Of a stretch of 32,218 nt of DNA, positions 10,609-19,800 are shown one piece after another. Numbering within the stretch: the first letter of the stretch is position 1; every line of letters begins with the position of its first letter. A program made the translations under genes and the position numbers. The notes beneath the pieces were generated by a model, which was given only the letters and a program-made list of their open reading frames with translations, was not told the origin of the DNA and did no database searches. The DNA comes from an uncultured Prevotellaceae bacterium (GTDB lineage: Bacteria > Bacteroidota > Bacteroidia > Bacteroidales > Bacteroidaceae). The stretch is from positions 1 to 32,218 of the forward strand of contig CAMJAO010000002.1 of the NCBI GenBank assembly GCA_946403615.1. The letters run 5' to 3'.

Positions 10609-10639
10609 CAAAGATAACTGTTGTTTTTGAAGTTACAAA
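10609..10639 (-). promoter_or_regulatory. Promoter of giant gene 1
   Basis: On the minus strand TTTG (10639-10636), 19 bp, then TATCTTTG (10616-10609) match the Bacteroidetes consensus. This implies a long 5' leader of roughly 115-120 nt before the ATG at 10484. The same -7 octamer, TATCTTTG, is used upstream of giant gene 2. Confidence 0.75.
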
Positions 10640-10671
10640 GCATTTTTTTGATTTTCTTTATATAAAGGTAT

Positions 10672-10698
10672 AGACAAACGGCCCGATAGTGGACAAAA
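10672..10698 (-). promoter_or_regulatory. Paired 19-bp-spaced TTTGTC sites upstream of giant gene 1
   Basis: On the plus strand GACAAA occurs at 10673-10678 and again at 10692-10697, exactly 19 bp apart; read on the gene's strand these are two TTTGTC half-sites. The nearer one lies 57 bp upstream of the -7 octamer. Giant gene 2 has the equivalent pair at nearly the same distance, which suggests an activator or two-component regulator binding site. The regulator is unknown. Confidence 0.5.
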
Positions 10699-10719
10699 CG
10701 GGACATAAATCATTGCATC

Positions 10720-10754
10720 TTGACCATTGTTCATAGAGATTTGACCATTGACCA
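10720..10754. repeat. TTGACCA direct repeats
   Basis: TTGACCA occurs at 10720, 10741 and 10748 (starts 21 and 7 bp apart), just upstream of the paired TTTGTC sites of giant gene 1. Giant gene 2 has no equivalent in its upstream region, so this is more likely a low-complexity intergenic repeat than a shared operator. Confidence 0.5.
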
Positions 10755-10764
10755 TCAAAAACAG

Positions 10765-10801
10765 TTACTCCTCCAAAAGCAAATTGCTAATGGAGGAGTA
10801 A
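10765..10801 (-). terminator. Hairpin after giant gene 2 (possible terminator)
   Basis: A perfect 11-bp inverted repeat pairs TTACTCCTCCA (10765-10775) with TGGAGGAGTAA (10791-10801). The loop holds a smaller inverted repeat, AGCAA (10778-10782) and TTGCT (10784-10788), too tight to fold fully by itself. The outer arms match the hairpin at 183-219 after giant gene 1, while the loops differ. That pattern of conserved stem and free loop suggests selection on the structure. Confidence 0.6.
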
Positions 10802-10839
10802 TAGATAGGGTGAAGTTCTTGTCGTCGGAAAAGTAATGT

Positions 10840-10875
10840 CTTTAACTTCTTTGACTTCCTTAACTTCTTTAACTT
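10840..10875. repeat. Four 9-bp tandem repeats in the 3' flank of giant gene 2
   Basis: Four head-to-tail units on the plus strand: CTTTAACTT (10840-10848), CTTTGACTT (10849-10857), CCTTAACTT (10858-10866) and CTTTAACTT (10867-10875). They lie directly after the stop codon of giant gene 2 and before its hairpin. A unit length of 9 preserves frame if read through, but no gene uses it here. Confidence 0.75.
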
Positions 10876-10883
10876 CTCAAAGA

Positions 10884-13800
10884 TTACCTTCTCTTGATCA
10901 CCACTTTCTCGCCACGGTGCAGGTATACACCTTGCTGTGCGGGACGGTGGTTGAGTTTCACACCTTGCAGCGTGAACCAGTCCTCATCATCATCGATGTC
11001 GTCGAAGGTGACGGTGCGGATGGCGGTAGCGTCAACGTCAAGCACGTATGGCTCGTCGAGGGTGCCATAGAATGCGTCGCTGACAAACGGTTGGCTGGCA
11101 ACAGCGTATTCTTCGCCGCCGATTCGGACGATGATCTCTACCGTTTCATTCAGGTCCTCTGAAGATGAGCCGAGCACGGTGAGGAAGTAGTAACCGTTAT
11201 TGTAATCCACCGCGCCGCGGCATTCTCCGTTGACAAATGCTGCCACTTCAGCATCCTCCACCAGTGAGCCGTCTTTTTTCACCACGGCAATCATGTTCAT
11301 GTTGTCTGGGTAGAGATGTTCATCTACCGGCTCATACGACATGGTACGTCGGAGCGGAGCCCTCCAGGTGAACGAGGCTGCGTTGCTGGCTGCTAAACCG
11401 CCGGAGACGGTTGGATAATGGAAGGTTTTCTCCTTGGTGTCTTTCGACGTGTAAATGTAACCCTCACCGGGAACAATGTTGCGCAACTCACCTTCCCAGA
11501 TGCCGTCACGGTATGAAGAGAACGCACCGCGTGTTTTTACCATATCACCATTGACAGGGGCTAAATCGGCGAATGCCTGCTCGGGCGACATCACCACATT
11601 CGACAGTGTGCCAATCCAGTTGTGACCCGGATAGATGGTTTGGGATTGTTCCCTTACATTGATAACTGAACCGATCAGTTCAAGATTAATCTTGCCAGAG
11701 GTCTGTATCTTGTACATGTTGCCAGGAACAATCTCTGTCAATTCGCCCATGATGCCAGAACCTGACTTGTTGACAGTGGCGAAGGCTTTGTGACCCTTGA
11801 TGTTTTGCAGCTTCTTCAGGTCATTGGCGTTCTTCGGCAACACATCCGCAATGTCAGTCGATTGGGGTTGCACGAAGATTGACATCCAAGTCCAGCCCTT
11901 CTCTAATTGCACCACTTGCTGGAGTTGATCGGTGGCATAGAATGCGACTGGCTCATCATAAGTGCCGTAGAGCGCATCGGGGGCGTAGGTCAGGACAGAT
12001 GGCTTACCCTTATTTGGCAAGGAGAATTCTACAACAGAATAGGTCTTGCCGGTAGATGCGTCGTACATTTTGAAGGTAAGGTTGCGCTCGCTAGTGCTCA
12101 ATTCAGACGACGAACCTCCATAGATGACCATATTGATGTAGTAAGAGTCACGCGATGGCATGTACTTCGGTCCCGCTACTCCGCAGCAGTTACCGTAAGC
12201 GTCGAAGGCTGCGATCTTGCTGTCTGGGTTGGTGTGAATCTTGTCGTCGATATAGATCTGGCCGCAAAGTGACATGTTACTCTCATAGAGGCTTGGGTTG
12301 ACTGACCAGTCTGGCTCGTTGCCCTTCACCTTGAGGTTGAGTTGGAACATGCGCTTGATGCCGTGGTTGTCGCTGATGTAGATATATTCCTCGTAACGCC
12401 CGACAGGAACTGACGGCAGTATGGTGAAGGAAATTGTCTCCACATTCTTGTTCATGATACCGATAGTCTCATCTACTGTGATCCATGAAGGCAGACCGAT
12501 AATCTCGTAAATCTGAGTGTCGCCCACATCCGCATAGTTGTTGACCTTCATGTCGAAGGTAAGTGACGAATCCCATTCTTTCTCTAAGTCAATGGCTTCA
12601 ACGTCCCAATTGAGTGATGCAAAGTCGGCATGGAACATCCATTCCACAGGTTCCGACGGATTGCCGTGCTCATCCTTGATGTTTTCGATAGTGACAGAGA
12701 AGTCGTTGCCGTCCATCTTCGGAAGCATAAAGGGCTTGAAACTAAAGTAAATGTCGTCGTTGGCGGCTGTGAAATCAAACTCGTTCTGGTTGAGACGCAT
12801 ATGTTGAGAACCGGGTTTCAGCGCGGGAGCATTGACACTCTCTGTCACCTGACCTTCGGCGGTTAGTCTATGTACCTTGTTGTTGCCGAAATTCTTTGTA
12901 GTGAATGTCGCTTCAACAGTACCTGCTGTGGTGCGATGTATGCTCTCCATGGGGAAATAACCGATAAGTCCTGAGTAAGTGCTGTCTAATCGCTCATAGC
13001 GGCGCTTGTCGAGAAGTTTGCTGGTTATGGCTGCATTCCAGATGCGCACCTCGTCGATGTCGCCCGTGAAGAGATTAGTCGTGCCGCCGGCATTGGTGCC
13101 TTGCTCGTCGAGAAGGGTCAATTCGCCACCGATCACCAAATAGTGGCTGTTAACTGCTGGAATGCTGGTTTCTGGCATTGTTTTGACGGGCTGTCCGTCG
13201 ATGTAGGCAACGGCGCTTGTACCGCGACGCACATTAAGCGCGAAGTGGTGCCACTGATTATCGATATAGTTGGCATTGCTTAGCGTAATCTCCTCAGCGA
13301 CAGTTACTTGCTCCACGTTGTTAGCGTCAACTGTACGTGTACTCTTGCTGAGCACGAGTTTGCTGTCTTTGAAGCCAACCTCCAAACTGTTGAGTGCAGA
13401 AAGCAACTTAGCGTTGGCGTTGCTGGCTGTCTGTTCGGCACGGAACCATAATTCCACTGCGAAATTGTCGGTTGCACGAGGCACAAAGGTCGAAATGTCA
13501 ACCTTGAAGGGGTTGGTGCCGTCTAAGTGGGCAGCCAGATTTCGGTTGTTGATGTACCAGCTCTCAGTGGGCAAGGTAATGTCGCGTGAGCGGACCTTGT
13601 CGGCAAGTGTGGTGCCGTGACCTTCGTCCATGCGCCAGTAACCGATGAGGCCTGGAGTGTAGTTGGCTTTCGTCTCATCACGGGTCTCATAGAGTTCAGT
13701 GACAGACTTATAAGTATTCCAAAGGGTCAGATCATGCATCATTCCCTTCATATTGAAACCGCCGATACCAATCTGCCCGTTTCCAAACATTTCGTTCACA

Positions 13801-16800
13801 ACCATGTCTTTCACTATATACACAGGGTCGGTTTCTGAGTTGACATACATTACGGTAAGGTAATTGTTAGAATCTTCTTCCGTACTGTGTTTGTAACTGA
13901 TGGCTATGTAGTTCCATTTGTTCTCGGGAAGCATCACGTCGCTCTGTACCGATTCGTTTCCTTCACCCAGTCCCAGAAGCACTTTACCTCCATTGATGGT
14001 GGAGAGAGAGAAGAACAGTCTGTCCTTGCCGATGGTCATGATGATTCCGTCGCCCTGACGGTAGAACCACATACCGACGGCCACGTCCTTGTTTTCAAGT
14101 GTGTATGTTGCTTCGGTGTAGCAGGGGCTGCTGTTGAGTTGGTATGCCACGTCGGCATAGGCCTCATCCACAGAAGAGTTGTTGAGTTCGCCCTCGATAA
14201 CGAAGTTGTCGGTGTGGCTCAGTGTATTGCCGTTGAGCACTTCGTTGTATCTTACGTGCATGTTGTTGCGGTTCAAATAGGTGAGAATGCCATTTTCTGG
14301 ACTGGGCATGCCGAGAATCTTCGGACCCCTAAGGTCTTGCACCACAGTGATGATGTCAGTCTCATAGGTCACTTCCTCAACTTCTTCGTCCTCCTCGTCC
14401 TCCTCGTCGCCGTAGGTGCCGAAGGTTTGTGCACGCATTTCGTATTCACCGTCAGAGGGGAATGAAACGGGCACGGTAAATGAACTGCCTTCTGGCATTG
14501 GCTCGTAACCGTTGCCGACCTTTTTCGGGTCTAGGCTCCACTGTTTTATTACACCCCATGAGTCTGTCCCCTTGCGGCGGTATTGCAGACGGATACCTTT
14601 TAACCCCTCATCCTGACGGTCAAGGTTGTATATGGTGGTTTCGAAACCACCTTTGTTATTGAAGTCAGGCAAGTTGAGCACAGTGCGGCTGACTTTCAAT
14701 TCCACAATGGCAGATGCGGGTACGAACTCCACAGACAAACGGATGGTGTCGCTGTGTGTTCTCACATCTTTTTCTGAGCGCAAAACCAACCTGATGTCCT
14801 CGTATTTGGTTATACTGCGGTCGCTCTGCTTTACAAAGAGAGTCTTATGCACTGACTCGTTGCCCGCCAACCGGACGGTGCGGCCAGTATAACCCATACT
14901 AAGTGGAGTTCCGTCGATAGTTAATATAGCACCTTGAGGATTGGACCCGTCGATGGCTTCAAGCACGTATTTGCTCGGGGTGTTGGTCTCGCTCAGGTTG
15001 GAAAGAACCAAGTTGAATTTTGCCTCACCGCCCACAGGCACATCCGTGATGCGATTGGCACCATTGACCCGCAACACAGGATATTCCACGCGCATGGTGG
15101 CTTCGTCGAGTTTTGTACCCTCGTTATAATACTTCGTGTAGGTGGCTCCCTCGTAAGGGTTACTGGTCTGACCGCCGCGTGTGCGGAAAATGGGTCCCCA
15201 GCCTGAGGGCGACTTATACACATCGACAGAAAGAGAAGTGGTGGGCTCAGCGTCGCTTAAAGTCCATGACACGGTTTGTGTGTTGGAATTCACGGTTGTG
15301 GTGTCTTTTGTCCATCCCTCGTTCGACGTGTATTTGATGATAGCGTACGAACCTGCGTCGTTGAGCATTGCTCCTAAATGTGTCTCACTGTTCAGATTGT
15401 AGTTGTAGGTATGCTTGTGCGACGTGTTTTTGGTGTGAGTGTGCTTGTTCGTCTGTGAGACACTCGTGCCACCGGCTATCGAATAGTTGTCCAAGAAATA
15501 CTTCTCGTTACTGAATGCGTCCAACTTATCCTTCTCATTATCCTTGATACGTTCTTTCCATAAGCGTATCTGCTCGATATACCAGTTAACCTCATCATTC
15601 ACACCTTCTTGTTCGGTACCGTTGACTATAATGTAACTGGGGAATCCGTGGGCTGCCTTGATCTGCTCAGGTGTCCAGAAATCGGTGTCACCGTTGGTAT
15701 GCGCATACTCACGGTCACCTCTCTTGTAGTTGGTATAATACATCACCTTACCAGGCACTTTCAGCTCTTCTTTCTTAGCATAAAGGTCGCCTTCCATATA
15801 GACTAATTTCTCGTCCAAAATGGCTTCCCAGTTGGGAATCAAGGTTTCCTCAATATGGGCTTGAGGATAGACAAAAGTGGTGGTGAACGACTGTCCGACG
15901 CATATCGATTCTTTGGTGTCTATGCTGTATGTGCCGTCGGAATTCTTGAACAGATTAAGTTCACGTCCTTTACCGAACAGCAGGTTCGAGGCGCGTCCGA
16001 TATAGGTGTCGCCCTGATATTGCACAAATTTGGCGTTTGAGGGGGTCTTCATCTGTTCTGTTACCGAATACGTGTCAGCATCCGATACTGTGACAGACGA
16101 ACCGTAAGTGTCAAAGTCTTGAAGATTCTCGTCGATGATAATCTTAAACTTCGATTTAGCCAAGATGGCGATGCCCAAAACCGTTCCTTGTGAGATTTCG
16201 AAGGTGGGAGTCGCACTGATGTAGGCTCCGCCGCCAAAGGTCGAATTCTCGTTGGTACATTCTCCTGTCGTGTTGGTCGTGAGTGTCTCAGTTTGCAAAG
16301 ATGCAACCGAAGTGGAACCCGGCGGACGACGCAAGATCATGTCCACATGGTCAGGACCGCTGGTCACGAAGTTCTTACCGGTAATCATGCTGCCAAGAAG
16401 AATGGCGTCGAGCGCATCCGATGATGAGCCGGGAGCCTTCCACATGGTGGTGCGGCCGCCAATTTCTGTGCTGATGGTGATATTTCTCAGGTGACCGTCG
16501 GCCAAATTAGGCCAGCCGCCTTTCCACAGATACGAGATATGGCCTTTCTTGTCAGCCTTAGCCTTGATATGTTGCACTTCGTAAGCGGTGCCTGCTTCCA
16601 CTTCCTGTCCGTCAATGGTTACAGTCTCGGCATAAACGGTGGTCGACATACAGCCTTCGTTGTAGATGTTGATGTTGGCATCCAAAGGTATCTCTTTGTA
16701 TTCTTTGCCGCTGTCTTGGTTGACGTAATGCTCGAAGACATCTATGTCAAACTCATAATTCTGTTCTTGGCGGAACAGCGGATAGTCATAGATATATTGA

Positions 16801-19800
16801 TAACCCGTGTCTGTGTATCTGATCACTGCAACAGAATCAATAGAATTGTCAAGATTCAACACTGGAACTTTCTCCTCGCCGAAAGCCCCGTTTTTCATGC
16901 CTCTTTGACTTACTAAAATGGTGGGGGTGGCACGGTATTGACGATTCATCTTGGCTGAATAATAATATTCAGTCTTAATACCATCAACGGTGAGTGTATC
17001 TTTCATCATCGACTCTTTGATGGTGTTGGTGGCGTCAATGATGGGCAGATTCTGTGCAAAGATGGGCAGGTCGTCATAATCACTGCCTCCGTCGAATGTG
17101 ATGCTCTCCACCTTGTATTTCAGGGGAGGTAGCAAGGCTGAATACTCGCCGGTCTTCTCGTCGGTCGTGATGTAGATGTAGTAAGTGTCGTCGTGTGAGC
17201 CGCCGCCACGACGTGATGTGCTCTTGATTTCCGGTGTCGCACTCTCTACGGGCAGATCGGTCGTGCCGAACGAGCCCTCTCCGTGTTCGTTGAGGATGTA
17301 GTTGAACGAGCACATCGATTCCTTGCCCAAACTCAGTTTGATGGTGGCCTTACCCAGGCGGTTTTCGCTGCGACCGAAGCCTACAGGCTCGTTTTGGTCG
17401 GAGAAACCGCCATTGATGCGGCCTGTCACGTTCACCAGTGTGGAATCAATGAAATTGATGGTCTCGCCCTGATGGAAATCGTAAGTGGATCCGTTCAAGG
17501 GGAATGATGTCAGACGGTGCCCGTTTTTATACGCTTCGATGAGATGCTCGCCGATGGGGACGGAAATCTCAAACTCACCGTTAGAGTCGCTCATGCTTGC
17601 ACCATTCTTGTCCTGCACCAGTGATCCGTCAATTTTGAACTGTATGCTGTCGGCGGGGATGTTGGTGTTAAGATAGGTGACGGTGCCGCGCACGGGGAAT
17701 GACGACTGGTCGGTGAAGTCGAAATTGTTGAGAGCCAGACTGCCGTTGCCGATGAATCCGTTGCGGGTCATCGGGTTGAAGGTGTGGATGTTCTTTGTCG
17801 GGGTGACGGTGTATGTGGAACCGGAGCCCACAAATGGGATACCTCGAATGATGTATTCACCATTGGCATTGGTCATACCATAGCGCGAGAGTTGCTCCTC
17901 TGAGGGGATGAGACGTGAAGAGAGTATGTTGTTGCCCACGGTGGCGTGGCGGCCATTGGGCACATCGTTGGAGTATGACGCGTCAAACACAAAACGGTCA
18001 ATGCCTTCGTCCATCGGCCAGTAGAGTTTCAGGCCAGGCTCGCGGCCGTTCATCACACGGTCGGCATAAGAGGTCATTTCACTCTCGGTAAGCACATGGT
18101 TCCAAACACGCACTTCGGTGACATGTCCTTTGAAGGCTGTTTCCTCTGTGCTGTCGTCAGCGCCTCCTACAGAGAAGTTTTTCATAAACTTACGTATGTC
18201 TGTCGTCTTTGTCCCGTTTGGAGAGAGATTTCTGCGCACCCATTTGTCCAGCCACGAATCCAAAGTGCCATTGACAATGGCGCTATGCAGACAGTCTGCA
18301 TAGACGGTTGCTTCAGGATAGAGATAACTGTTGTTATCGCTAAAATGATAATCCTTTTCGCCCGTTTGAACGAATTGCGAGGAAACTGTTGTGCTGTCAT
18401 TGATGATGAGTTTCAGTTCGTCGCCTATCTTCTGTAAAGTGAAAGAAGAATAAATAGTGGCTGGAAGCACCTGCCGAGTGTCGTAGAGCGTGCCTTTCCA
18501 TGATGTGTTGGAGATAACCATATTCACGTCGAGTGTGGTCTCTTTTTGGAAAATCTTTATGTTGACATAGGCGGGATTTTCAGAGTCGGGCCCCAATGTC
18601 ACATCATCAATCATGGTATAACCGTCGTTCAACAATTCATTGAACATACCGTAGGCGGTAGTTGTGTTATAGACAGTTCCGAACATGGTTTCACGGGTGG
18701 GCTCGTTAATGTCTTTGTAATAGAGCACGCCCCTAAACTGGATGATTGAAGAGTATGACCCTTTCTCGGTGGTTTTCATGCCATACTTTTCGAGAATGAC
18801 TTTGTGGCCTTCGGCGGTCTTGCTGCCAAGCAACAAACGTCCAACGCCAGGTATCTCGGACAAGACGGCACCGTTGGCCATGCCCTCGTCGGGACGGACA
18901 AACATCTGAAGGCTATAGTCCTGATTATCGCCAAAGAGTTTTGATGTCTCCACACTGTCGGCGGCCCAGGTGATACCCGTTGAGGCGCCGTTCACATGCT
19001 GAGAATAACCGCGTGCACCGTTACTCTCGGGGTCTTCCGATGAGCGAAGCGACACACGCACATTCTCAACTGCAGTGCCGGTGCCGAAAGAGATGCGCCC
19101 GCTGATGACACCGCGCGCCTGACAGAAACCTACATCAGAGAGCACGTTCTGGTAATTGTTGTCAGTATATGTGTCTTTATCGCCTGAATAGCATTCCACT
19201 TTGTACTCATAGTAATAGCCAGGCTGCACGGTATTGTCCTCGTAGGTATAATTGTCAGTGTTGCCGCTCACTGAGTAGATTTTCATAAACTCATCGGTAG
19301 AACCGGCATAGCGACGGGATACCTCGAAGTTACTGTTGGCCGTACCTACCTGTTTTACCTTCCACAACACACGAACCACATCTTCATGAGTGCCCTTGGT
19401 GGCATCTACGCTCAGCACCACACTGCCGGAAAGCAGTCCGGCGGTGATGACATCACTCTCGAAAGTGTTCTTTCCGTCATTGATGTTCAACACAATCTTG
19501 TATTCAAATGTCTCACTCACACTGGGCAGGTCGGTGTCGGTGAACGATGCCACAGAACCGGCAGTGGGTGCCGACGGTAAAGTTGCATTACCGTAATTGG
19601 CCCATTCTGATGAGCCTTTCAGACGGCGTTTCACTTCAAAATTCACATTGTCGGCATTTACAGGAACACGCGAATACTCCCATGTCAGACGGACTTTGTC
19701 TGTCACGGTGGTGTCTTGTGCCAGATTGTAAATGCTTACATTAGGCAGGGTAGCGATAGGCTCGCTTACGCAATGACCTAAACGGTTGATCAGTCTTTCC

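Larger units (their letters stand above)
10485..10883. other. Intergenic region between the two giant genes
   Basis: This 399-bp gap holds the 3' flank of giant gene 2 (9-bp tandem repeat 10840-10875, hairpin 10765-10801) and the upstream region of giant gene 1 (paired TTTGTC sites and promoter). Three copies of TTGACCA lie at 10720-10726, 10741-10747 and 10748-10754. I see no additional coding sequence. Confidence 0.7.

Noticed and set aside
10720..10754. TTGACCA repeats as a CRISPR remnant or shared operator
   Set aside because: The repeats are only 7 bp, unevenly spaced and absent upstream of the paralogous giant gene.
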